A stretch of 64,000 bases of DNA from CG2-30-36-16 sp964372115 (lineage in GTDB: Bacteria > Bacteroidota > Ignavibacteria > Ignavibacteriales > Ignavibacteriaceae): NCBI GenBank assembly GCA_964372115.1, contig CAYJPN010000011.1:62001-126000 (forward strand), read 5' to 3'. Positions 8,482 through 16,911 of this stretch are shown here, piece by piece (the stretch's first letter is position 1; each line of letters starts with the position of its first letter). The translations under genes and the position numbers were made by a program. A model generated the notes under the pieces. It did not search any database, was not told where the DNA came from, and saw only the letters and a program-made list of their open reading frames with translations.

Positions 8482-9122
8482 TTAGAATTGTAGTTGCCGA
8501 TGACCATCCAATCTTTCTTGCTGGATTAAAACAAGTTTTAGGAACGGAAAAAAGTATTGACTTAGTAGGCGGCGCATGTTCCGGAGAAGAAGCTCTTGAA
8601 ATAATTCTCAGCGCTAAGCCGGATGTTGCAATTTTGGATTTGGATATGCCGAAAATGAATGGCTTTGAGATTGTTAGGGAACTAAATAAAAAAAATATTT
8701 CAACAAAAATTATATTTCTCACAATGCACAGCGCTCACGATCTTTTAGATGAAGCGCTGCGGCTAAAAGTAATGGGTTACGTATTAAAAGAAACGGCTCT
8801 GTTGGATATTATTAGAGCGGTTGAAAAAGTACACAATGGTGAACATTTTATAAGCTCAGCTTTATCGGAAAGTATTATTAGCCACTCTAACTTTAGTACC
8901 CCGGCAACCGAAATTAAATTATTACTTGAAAAACTATCTCCCACCGAAAAGAAAATTCTCAAACTCATAGCAGATCAAAAAAACACAAAAGAGATTGCTG
9001 AATTAATGTTTATCAGTTACAGGACCGTAGAAAAACATCGATCGAATATTTGCAGTAAATTAAATATTTCCGGCAATAACGTTCTGCTTAAATTTGCTTT
9101 AGAAAATAAAGAGTGTTTATAA
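8478..9122 (+). CDS. NarL/FixJ-family response regulator
   Basis: 214 residues. The receiver domain (1-~120) has the acidic pair D8-D9, phosphorylation site D54 (AILDLDMP), T82 and K104, so it should be fully functional. A linker precedes a LuxR-type helix-turn-helix (~150-214: LSPTEKKILKLIADQKNTKEIA...YRTVEKHRSNI). The start codon overlaps the stop of the propeller-sensor kinase (ATGA). HisKA_3 kinases normally pair with this class of regulator, so the two form a two-component system. It would bind DNA as a phosphorylated dimer; candidate sites are the tandem palindromes at 9197-9236. Target genes are not known; the neighbouring giant surface-protein gene is a reasonable guess only. Confidence 0.92.
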   Translation: MIRIVVADDHPIFLAGLKQVLGTEKSIDLVGGACSGEEALEIILSAKPDVAILDLDMPKMNGFEIVRELNKKNISTKIIFLTMHSAHDLLDEALRLKVMGYVLKETALLDIIRAVEKVHNGEHFISSALSESIISHSNFSTPATEIKLLLEKLSPTEKKILKLIADQKNTKEIAELMFISYRTVEKHRSNICSKLNISGNNVLLKFALENKECL

Positions 9123-9195
9123 TTTTTTTTTGAACGCACTGTCTTCTGAATTGTTCTTGCCTTCTATAATCAATTTTTTTCTAAAACACCATTAA

Positions 9196-9237
9196 AATAC
9201 GTGTCGGCACGTATGTAAATACGAGCCGGTGCGTATT
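9196..9237. promoter_or_regulatory. Two tandem palindromes, likely operator
   Basis: Site 1 is ATACGTGTCGGCACGTAT (9197-9214; perfect 7-bp half sites). Site 2 is ATACGAGCCGGTGCGTAT (9219-9236; outer 5 bp perfect). They repeat with a 22-bp period, about two helical turns, and together can also pair as one long inverted repeat (15 of 19). They lie 50-90 nt ahead of the lone receiver gene and just after the NarL-type regulator gene. Tandem dyads at this spacing are what a dimeric regulator would bind. Confidence 0.5.
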
Positions 9238-9287
9238 CACTTCCTGGTTTGTCAAAGCTATTTTTATTATGAAAATAATAGAGCCAA

Positions 9288-9638
9288 ATGAAAATTTTAA
9301 TAGTTGACGATAATAAAAACATACGAAAAATGATAATGTCTTTGTTTAACAAAAAGACAAATCAATTTTTTGAATGTGATGATGGAAATAAATCCCTTGA
9401 AGCTTGCATGATGTTTTCTCCGGATTTGGTTTTGATGGATATAAAAATGAAAAACATGGATGGAATTACAGCAACCAGAATAATAAAAAAAATGTGCCCC
9501 GAAATTAAAGTCATCGTTGTTACAAATTATCCGTATGATGATTTATCAGAGGAATCAGTTAAAGCCGGAGCAGAAAGCCTGGTGGCGAAAGAAGATCTTT
9601 ATTTGCTCCCTGGTATTCTAAAAAAATTGATGAACTAA
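9288..9638 (+). CDS. Stand-alone receiver-domain protein
   Basis: 116 residues, a complete CheY-like receiver with nothing attached: D7-D8, phosphorylation site D51 (LVLMDIKMKNMDG), T79 and K101 are all present. Sequence style (DGITATRIIKKMCPEIKVIVVT) is that of NarL-type receivers whose DNA-binding half is missing. No helix-turn-helix follows before the next gene, and the frame ends cleanly at the domain boundary. It could act as a phosphate sink, connector or protein-binding switch for the adjacent sensor kinase. It follows the sensor/regulator pair by 165 nt and has its own upstream tandem palindromes, suggesting separate control. Calling it a receiver is secure; its role is inferred. Confidence 0.85.
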   Translation: MKILIVDDNKNIRKMIMSLFNKKTNQFFECDDGNKSLEACMMFSPDLVLMDIKMKNMDGITATRIIKKMCPEIKVIVVTNYPYDDLSEESVKAGAESLVAKEDLYLLPGILKKLMN

Positions 9639-9853
9639 AATTAGCGAATGAGTAGAATTATGAAAACATTTTTGAGTTTAGTTCATTTTTTATTGCCGCA
9701 GTTTACTCAATACAGCTTCAAATTGCGGTAAATAATATTAGCTAAGAAAATGGTGTTTGGATAGCTGCTCAACATTACAACGTTATTAAGGTAATGGATG
9801 AGCAAATGCAATAACTGCAATTATTTTTATATTTAAGTTATAAGGAAACTAAA

Positions 9854-12800
9854 ATGAAAAATACATTTTTTACTTTTTTGTTTTTATTAATCGGGTCATC
9901 AACTTTTGCGCAAAGTTCTAACGCATCCCTATTAGGTTCATTTAACACTGATGGTCTGGCTTTGGATGTATTTGTTAGTAACAATCGCGCTTATGTTGCT
10001 GATAACTTGAGCGGACTAAGAATAATAGATGTAACAACTCCATCAAACACTGTTGAGTTGGGATACTATTTGCCCCCTGCCCAATCTTTAGCATTAAGTA
10101 TGGTAGTACAAAACAACTATGCTTATGTGGTAACCGATAATTCGGGTTTGAGAGTAGTAGATATTTCAAATCCTTCAACTAATATGGTTGAAGCTGGAGG
10201 AATCCCTTTTACCGGCTGGTGTAACGGAGTTGCTGTTTTAGGCAATTACGCATACGTAACTAATAATGTTAACGGTTTAAAAATTATAAATATAAGTAAC
10301 CCGGCTAATCCTACACTAACAAAAACTGTTGCAATGGCAAACTATGCCAACAGTGTGGTTGTTAGTGGAAATTATGCATATGTCTCTACCGATGACCAGG
10401 GATTAAAAGTAATTGATATCAGCGATCCTTTAGCTGCTTCTATTGTAGGAAGTTACCCGCTTACCGGTCATTCATACGGTATTTCGATAAAAGGGAATTA
10501 TGTTTATATAGCGAATGAGGATCAGGGATTAAAAATAATTGATATTAGCACGCCCACAAATCCTCAACTTGTCGGAACATTCGATACTTATGGATTGGCA
10601 AAAGATGTTATAGTTAATGATAACTTTGCTTATGTTGCCGATTATGATTTCGGATTGAAGATTGTTGATGTTGCAAATCCTTCGCATCCTGTTGAAGCCG
10701 GTTATTATAATACCAACGGACTGTCTTATGGAGTTGCATGTGCCGGTTCAAAAGTTTATGTGGCTGATTATGACTTTGGACTGCAAATAATAAATAATGA
10801 TTTAGCCAGCCTGGGAAGCGTAACAGTTCTTAGCCCAAATAACGGAGAGTTCTGGAAAATCGGCGCTTCGCAAAATATTACATGGACAAGTTCAAATCTA
10901 ACCAATGTGAATCTTGAATACACAACCAATAACGGGAGTACATGGACGACAATTGCAAACAACATCTCGGCTTCGTCGGGAAGTTATCCATGGACAATTC
11001 CCAATACACCTTCTTCTCAGTGTAAAGTAAAAATTACCAGTTCAGCTAATGCCATGATCAATGACATTAGTGACGGAGCTTTTAAGATTTATTCACTTTC
11101 AATAACTTTTCCCAACGGCGGAGAGAAGCTAAGAGCGGGCTCTTTACAAAATATTACATGGACAAGCGGCGGTATAAGTAATATAAAAATAGAATGGACT
11201 CATGATGGAAGCACATGGAATACCATTGTGGCGAGTACTCCGGCGGGTACAAAAAGTTATTCATGGTCGGTTCCAAATATCCCTTCCAACCTATGTAGAG
11301 TGAGATTAAGCGATGTTTCAAATACAAATATTAATTCTACCTCTGCAAGCAACTTTTCAATAATCAATTTCGAAATTACTTCGCCCAATGGCAGCGAAAA
11401 CTGGAATGTCGGTTCGCTCCATAACATTAGCTGGAATTCCGCAAATGTTTCTAATATTATGATTGAATACACCACAAATAACGGAACAACCTGGAGCACT
11501 ATTATTTCATCCTATGGTGCAGCAGGTGGTTCTTATGCCTGGACAATTCCAAATACAGTCTCCGTGCTGTGCAAAGTAAAAATAAGTGAGGTAGGCAATT
11601 CATCTTTATACGATGAAAGCGATAGTCTTTTTACAATTAGCCCTCCTCAACAATTGGTCGAAGTAACGGCTCCAAATGGTGCAGAAACGTGGCAAATAGG
11701 GAGTCTGCAAAATATAACATGGACTAACCAGAATATAACTGATGTAAAATTAGAATATTCAACCAACAACGGAACTAACTGGACTACAATCATATCAAGC
11801 ACTGCCGCTGCTGTAGGAACTTATAGTTGGCAAGTGCCCAATACTCCATCGACTCAATCTAAAGTAAGAGTGAGTGAAGCAATTACCGGAAATCCGTCAG
11901 ATGTTAGTAATTCAGTTTTCAGTATTCTTGCCCAGGTTCAAAAGTCAATTACAATTAGTTCGCCGAATGGCGGGGAAAATTGGGCTATTGGAACTGCACA
12001 ACAGGTTTCGTGGACGAGTACGGGAATATCAAATGTTAAAATAGAATATTCTACCAACAGCGGTAACACATGGAGTTCGGTTGTTGGTAGTACCCCTGCA
12101 GGAGTTGGGAATTATAGCTGGACAATTCCCAATACCCCTTCTACACAATGCAAATTAAAAATAAGTGATGTTAGTGATCCAAGTATTTTTGATCTTAGTA
12201 ATGCCATTTTTACTTTAGGCACAGCCGGACAAACACTTACATTAACTTCTCCAAACGGCGGTGAATCCTGGTCCGTCGGGAGTAACCATAATATAACATG
12301 GCAAAGTTCTAATATTTCATCTTTGATGATAGATTATACTACGAATAATGGAGTAAGCTGGATTCCGATAGTAAGCAACGCAACTGCAAGCCTTAATCTT
12401 TATTCATGGTTGGTTCCGAACACACCTTCCGCTAACTGCAAAATCAGAATTCAGGATGTTCAAGATGGAACACCATTAGATCAAAGCGATGCGGTTTTTA
12501 CAATTCCATCTTCAGGAAAAACACTCGCGCTAACATCACCCGCAGGCGGCGAAGATTGGGAAGTTGGAAGTGTACATAACATTACCTGGACGAGCACCGG
12601 CATTAGTAATATAAATATTCAATATTCTACAAACGGAGGAGTTTCCTGGGGGACATGGATTGTTACAGTTCCGGCAAGTGATGGTTCATATGCATGGACT
12701 ATACCGAATACTCAATCTTCAAATTGTGTTGTTAGAATATCTGATGTATCTAATTTTTCACTCCAGGCAGTCAGTGAACTTTTTGAAATTTTTGCAACAA

Positions 12801-15800
12801 GTAGAAATACTACTTTTATGGGCGGCTTTAATACCCCAGGCAGTGCTCGCAATGTTGTTGTCAGCGGTAAATATGCATATGTAGCTGATGAGCAAAATGG
12901 ATTAAGAATTATAGACATTTCTGATCCAACAAACCCAACTGAAGTTGGTTCTTACGACACTCCCGGAACGACGCATGCCGTAGCTGTTAAAAATCAATAT
13001 GCGTTTTTGGCTGATGGTAATAGCGGAATATGGATAATAGATGTGAGTAATCCTTCATTCCCTTCTGTGATTGGTGGTTATGATACTCAGGGAGAAGCTT
13101 ATGATTTGGAAGTGAAGTCCAATCAGGATATTCTTTATGTAGCTGATGGCAGCCAGGGGCTTGAAATTTTTAATGTAGCGGACGCGAGCAACCCAATTGC
13201 TTTAGGAGGTATTAATACTCCCGGCAGTGCTTATGAACTTACGATTGTGGGTAATTATGCTTTAGTAGCGGATAGTACAGGAGGAATGAGGACTATTTCC
13301 ATAGATAATCCTGCAAGTCCAGTTGCAAGGGGGTCGTTTACAACCGGGTTGAATGCTGTTGGGATATGCTATTTTGAAGGAGCAAATCCCATTCATTCGG
13401 CGGCTGTTGTTTCTAATCATTTAACTAATCAATTGAAATTTATAGATTGGAGTAATCCTTCATTTCTAACCTGGGAAGGCGACTTTACTACTCTACAGAA
13501 ACCATATGGAATATATAATGACGGTTTTTATTTATATGCTGCAGAAGCATCAGCGGGAATGAGAATAATTCAGGCGTCAGATTATTGGCATAACAATACC
13601 CATGAATCAGGTCATTATGATACGGATGGCGAATCTAAGGGAGTATTCGTTAAGGACAACTATATTTATGTTGCCGATGGCACCAACGGATTAGTAATTG
13701 TAAGAAATGATATTTACATAGATGATGTAGTAACATTAGGTTCACCAAACGGTAACGAAAATTGGCGTGCGGGTGATACTTATACAATAAATATTAATAA
13801 ATCAGCCATGGTTGATAAAGTGAAACTTGAGTACAGTATAGATAACGGAACAACATGGGATGTAATAACCGAAAGCACATCCAACATTAACTATCAATGG
13901 GCTGTTCCAAATACTCCCTCTGCACAATGCCGGGTAAGAGTTAGTAATGTAATCAATAATAACACAAACGATGTCAGTGATAATGTGTTCACAATTTTTA
14001 TGGCAAATCTTACGGTAACTGCGCCAAACGGCGGGGAAAGCTGGATGGGTGATGATACAACAAACATAACATGGACAAGTAATGCCGTTCAAAATATTAA
14101 AATTGAATTTACCTCAGACAACGGAACCAACTGGACGGTTGTTAAAGATGCACAAGATGCAAGTACCGGAACTTATAAATGGACTGTTCCTAATTTCCCG
14201 TCGGGAAATTGTAAAATTAAATTAACGGAAATAAATCATTCTCCGGCGATTGAAGATATAAGTAATAATGTTTTTACAATACAACAACCGATATTAGTTC
14301 TGCTTCAACCTGATGGAGGTGAATGGTGGTTTGGCGGCGACACCGTTCAAATAGTCTGGTTTACAAATCTCCGATTTTTGAATATCGATTATTCTACCGA
14401 CGGTGGAACCAATTGGATAAGGGTTGATAGTGGTGTTGCCGGTAATGCATCTCCATACGATTGGATTATTCCTCACACATATTCGGTTAGTGCTAAAGTA
14501 AAAATCAGCGATGCTGTTGATGGCAATCCGTCTTCAATATGTGCAAATACATTCTTTATTTTTCAGCATCCAATTGTTATTACAAAACCCTCTAATGGTG
14601 AAGACTGGATAGTAAGTACTTCGCATTTTATAGAGTGGACTAATATGGTGGGAATCAATAATGTAAAAATTGAATACTCAACGAACATGGGAACAAACTG
14701 GATGACCGTTGTTGAATCCGCGCCAACAACCAACGGCAGATATGGCTGGCGTGTTCCGAATACTCCTTCTCCAACATGCAGATTAAAAATTTCAGATGTA
14801 ATTAATATTGGAGATATTGGTTATGCGGATTTCTCTATTAGTGGAGTGATTAATAATCACACTACATTTTTGGGAAGTTATCCGGATAGCAATATGATGT
14901 CATTCGGGGTGTTTGTAAGGAACGATTATGCTTATGTGGCAGACGCGTTGAATGATTTTGTGATTTTTAATATTAGCGATAGCACTAATCCTCAACAAGT
15001 CGGTTCACTTACAATGCCGGGTCAGGGAAGAGGAGTGACTGTTGTCGGCAATTACGCATACTTAGCCTCATATGACGCAGGCCTGAGAATAATAGACATA
15101 AGTAACCCTGCGTCTCCTCTTGAAGTCGGCTTCTTTGATACACCCGGGTATTCGATGAAAGTTGATGTTGTGGGCAGCTATGCATATGTATCCGATTTAA
15201 CCGGTGGTTTTAGAATTATTAATGTAAGCAATCCATCTTCACCTTTTGAGGTTTCATCATATGTCCCATCAGGTTGGGTTATCAGCGCGGCAATCTCGGG
15301 GAATTTTGCTTATTTAGCAAATTATGCCGGAGGCATATCAATATTAAATATCAATAACCCGGCAAGTCCTGTTGAAGTTTCTTTGATGTCTAATATTGGA
15401 ATTACGAGAGATATAGAAGTAAGGGAAGATATAGCCTATGTAGCTTCGCAAGATTCCGGGTTCGTTTTGATTAACGTTAACGATCCATTTGCTCCTTTCA
15501 TAGCAAACAAATTTCATCTTACTTATGACACTTACGTGATGGGGTTAGAGATAAAGTTTCCATACGCATATTTAGCCTCTTATGATTTTGGGGTTAGAAT
15601 AATTGATATAACCGATCCAAACTTACTTAGCGAGGAAGCTTATTATAATACTCCCGGTGACGCAGAAGATGTTTTTGTTTCCACAAACACTGTTTATGTT
15701 GCTGATGCTTACGGTTTACAAATTTTTAGAAATGATCTACCGGGAGCAATACCTGTCGAATTAACCGCATTCAATTCTTCAGTTGAAGGCAACTCTGTTT

Positions 15801-16351
15801 CCGTCGAATGGCAAACTTCAACCGAAACAAATAATTACGGTTTTTACATCGAGCGTAACTCATGCAACATGGATCGTGTGAATTTTTCCGGATGGAAAGA
15901 AATCGGGTTTGTAAAAGGCAATGGTAACAGCACGGATGTGAACTCCTACTCATTTGTCGATAAACATTTGCAAGCGGGAAAATATTTGTACAGACTAAAA
16001 CAGAAGGACTTCAACGGACAAGTTAATTACTCGGAACAAATAGAAGTTACGATTCTAAACCCCGCGGAGTTTTCAATGCAGCAGAATTACCCAAACCCTT
16101 TTAATCCGATAACAAAAATTGAGTTCGAGCTGCCGGTTTCTTGTCATGTTAACCTCGAAGTTTATAGTATAACCGGCGAGTTGATAACTAAATTAGCTGA
16201 AGGAGAAAGAGCTTCGGGTTATTACAGCCTGGAATTAAATTCCTTAAAGCACAATTTAAGTTCGGGTGTTTATATTTACAGACTAAGAGCGGTAGAAAGT
16301 TTAACAGGGAAAGTATTCACATCAATTAAAAAAATGGTATTGCTCAAGTAA
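9854..16351 (+). CDS. Giant T9SS surface protein: three LVIVD propellers and eleven Ig-like repeats
   Basis: 2165 residues with signal peptide (MKNTFFTFLFLLIGSSTFAQ) and a good ribosome site (AAGGAAAC). Domains in order: LVIVD-type propeller 1 (~20-315; repeats like NYAYVA...GLKIIDISNPANP); seven Kre9/KNH-like Ig repeats (~320-980; each SPNGGExW...G...NITWTS...VKIEYSTNNGxxW...YSWTIPNTPS); propeller 2 (~985-1290); four more Ig repeats (~1290-1665); propeller 3 (~1665-1965); the pre-tail Ig domain (IPVELTAF..., ~1967-2070); and the T9SS tail (~2075-2165). The alternating layout suggests a long stalk carrying three interaction heads on the cell surface; LVIVD repeats are common in cell-surface proteins. 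No catalytic motif is seen. The frame is intact throughout despite its length. It follows the signalling locus, but co-regulation is only a guess. Confidence 0.9.
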   Translation: MKNTFFTFLFLLIGSSTFAQSSNASLLGSFNTDGLALDVFVSNNRAYVADNLSGLRIIDVTTPSNTVELGYYLPPAQSLALSMVVQNNYAYVVTDNSGLRVVDISNPSTNMVEAGGIPFTGWCNGVAVLGNYAYVTNNVNGLKIINISNPANPTLTKTVAMANYANSVVVSGNYAYVSTDDQGLKVIDISDPLAASIVGSYPLTGHSYGISIKGNYVYIANEDQGLKIIDISTPTNPQLVGTFDTYGLAKDVIVNDNFAYVADYDFGLKIVDVANPSHPVEAGYYNTNGLSYGVACAGSKVYVADYDFGLQIINNDLASLGSVTVLSPNNGEFWKIGASQNITWTSSNLTNVNLEYTTNNGSTWTTIANNISASSGSYPWTIPNTPSSQCKVKITSSANAMINDISDGAFKIYSLSITFPNGGEKLRAGSLQNITWTSGGISNIKIEWTHDGSTWNTIVASTPAGTKSYSWSVPNIPSNLCRVRLSDVSNTNINSTSASNFSIINFEITSPNGSENWNVGSLHNISWNSANVSNIMIEYTTNNGTTWSTIISSYGAAGGSYAWTIPNTVSVLCKVKISEVGNSSLYDESDSLFTISPPQQLVEVTAPNGAETWQIGSLQNITWTNQNITDVKLEYSTNNGTNWTTIISSTAAAVGTYSWQVPNTPSTQSKVRVSEAITGNPSDVSNSVFSILAQVQKSITISSPNGGENWAIGTAQQVSWTSTGISNVKIEYSTNSGNTWSSVVGSTPAGVGNYSWTIPNTPSTQCKLKISDVSDPSIFDLSNAIFTLGTAGQTLTLTSPNGGESWSVGSNHNITWQSSNISSLMIDYTTNNGVSWIPIVSNATASLNLYSWLVPNTPSANCKIRIQDVQDGTPLDQSDAVFTIPSSGKTLALTSPAGGEDWEVGSVHNITWTSTGISNINIQYSTNGGVSWGTWIVTVPASDGSYAWTIPNTQSSNCVVRISDVSNFSLQAVSELFEIFATSRNTTFMGGFNTPGSARNVVVSGKYAYVADEQNGLRIIDISDPTNPTEVGSYDTPGTTHAVAVKNQYAFLADGNSGIWIIDVSNPSFPSVIGGYDTQGEAYDLEVKSNQDILYVADGSQGLEIFNVADASNPIALGGINTPGSAYELTIVGNYALVADSTGGMRTISIDNPASPVARGSFTTGLNAVGICYFEGANPIHSAAVVSNHLTNQLKFIDWSNPSFLTWEGDFTTLQKPYGIYNDGFYLYAAEASAGMRIIQASDYWHNNTHESGHYDTDGESKGVFVKDNYIYVADGTNGLVIVRNDIYIDDVVTLGSPNGNENWRAGDTYTININKSAMVDKVKLEYSIDNGTTWDVITESTSNINYQWAVPNTPSAQCRVRVSNVINNNTNDVSDNVFTIFMANLTVTAPNGGESWMGDDTTNITWTSNAVQNIKIEFTSDNGTNWTVVKDAQDASTGTYKWTVPNFPSGNCKIKLTEINHSPAIEDISNNVFTIQQPILVLLQPDGGEWWFGGDTVQIVWFTNLRFLNIDYSTDGGTNWIRVDSGVAGNASPYDWIIPHTYSVSAKVKISDAVDGNPSSICANTFFIFQHPIVITKPSNGEDWIVSTSHFIEWTNMVGINNVKIEYSTNMGTNWMTVVESAPTTNGRYGWRVPNTPSPTCRLKISDVINIGDIGYADFSISGVINNHTTFLGSYPDSNMMSFGVFVRNDYAYVADALNDFVIFNISDSTNPQQVGSLTMPGQGRGVTVVGNYAYLASYDAGLRIIDISNPASPLEVGFFDTPGYSMKVDVVGSYAYVSDLTGGFRIINVSNPSSPFEVSSYVPSGWVISAAISGNFAYLANYAGGISILNINNPASPVEVSLMSNIGITRDIEVREDIAYVASQDSGFVLINVNDPFAPFIANKFHLTYDTYVMGLEIKFPYAYLASYDFGVRIIDITDPNLLSEEAYYNTPGDAEDVFVSTNTVYVADAYGLQIFRNDLPGAIPVELTAFNSSVEGNSVSVEWQTSTETNNYGFYIERNSCNMDRVNFSGWKEIGFVKGNGNSTDVNSYSFVDKHLQAGKYLYRLKQKDFNGQVNYSEQIEVTILNPAEFSMQQNYPNPFNPITKIEFELPVSCHVNLEVYSITGELITKLAEGERASGYYSLELNSLKHNLSSGVYIYRLRAVESLTGKVFTSIKKMVLLK

Positions 16352-16357
16352 TCTTAC

Positions 16358-16391
16358 GCCGTGGAGACTTCCAATAGCAAGTCTCCACGGC
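16358..16391 (+). terminator. Strong stem-loop after the giant gene
   Basis: Perfect 13-bp stem GCCGTGGAGACTT/AAGTCTCCACGGC with an 8-nt loop, 6 nt after the stop codon. No T-run follows, so it may protect or end the mRNA by another route, or be an intergenic palindrome of the REP type. Confidence 0.55.
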
Positions 16392-16429
16392 ATTCATCGA
16401 TTACGCAAAAATAAGCCTTATAGAAGTAA

Positions 16430-16581
16430 AAAAACGTATCGACTTTGGTTAAGCAAAAAAAATAGTTTCTTCTCATAAGAATTTCTTTTGTAATTACTCC
16501 TTTAAATGTCAGTTACAAAAACATTTCGGTCTCTCTCCGACTGATTTTGTTAAAAACATGACAAAACAACCCGATAACTAA
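16430..16581 (+). pseudogene. Remnant of an AraC-type DNA-binding domain
   Basis: A frame open from a stop at 16427-16429 to TAA at 16579-16581 ends with a sequence typical of the last helix of AraC-family regulators (LQKHFGLSPTDFVKNM). Upstream residues (SFKCQLQ) still align with the second helix, but the rest of the domain is not recognisable and there is no start codon. It lies in the otherwise empty 560-nt gap after the giant gene and is best read as the decayed tail of a lost regulator. From 16582 to 16911 I see nothing else convincing. Confidence 0.5.
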
Positions 16582-16911
16582 TAAAACACTTTATCGTACA
16601 TAATTTTGTCGCAATTATACATTCGTATTTTGTAGAAAAATTATAATTTTGGCACGTGAATCAATTACGCACATATATCGTTTCAACTATATGTTTAGGC
16701 ATTATTCTAATTGTTCCGGTTTTTTTCATTACCAATCTGTTTTGGCTGATAAGTTTAATTCTTTTAATGGTACTGCGCTCCTCCATGGGAAAAGTTTCAC
16801 GAAATATAGAAAATCTTTTTATACAATTTGATATATTAATTCCGGTTTTTTCAACAGCCGTAGTTGCAATTAAAAACATACAATAAAAAATAAAATTTGA
16901 AGGTAATTAAC

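Noticed and set aside
9854..16351. Possibility that the giant gene contains CRISPR-like or satellite repeats
   Set aside because: The repeats are protein-level Ig and propeller units of ~90 and ~45 residues with diverged DNA, without spacers of constant length.
16656..16886. GTG-started frame of 76 codons with two hydrophobic stretches
   Set aside because: No ribosome site, AT-rich sequence easily gives hydrophobic codons, an equally long frame exists on the other strand, and no family is recognisable.
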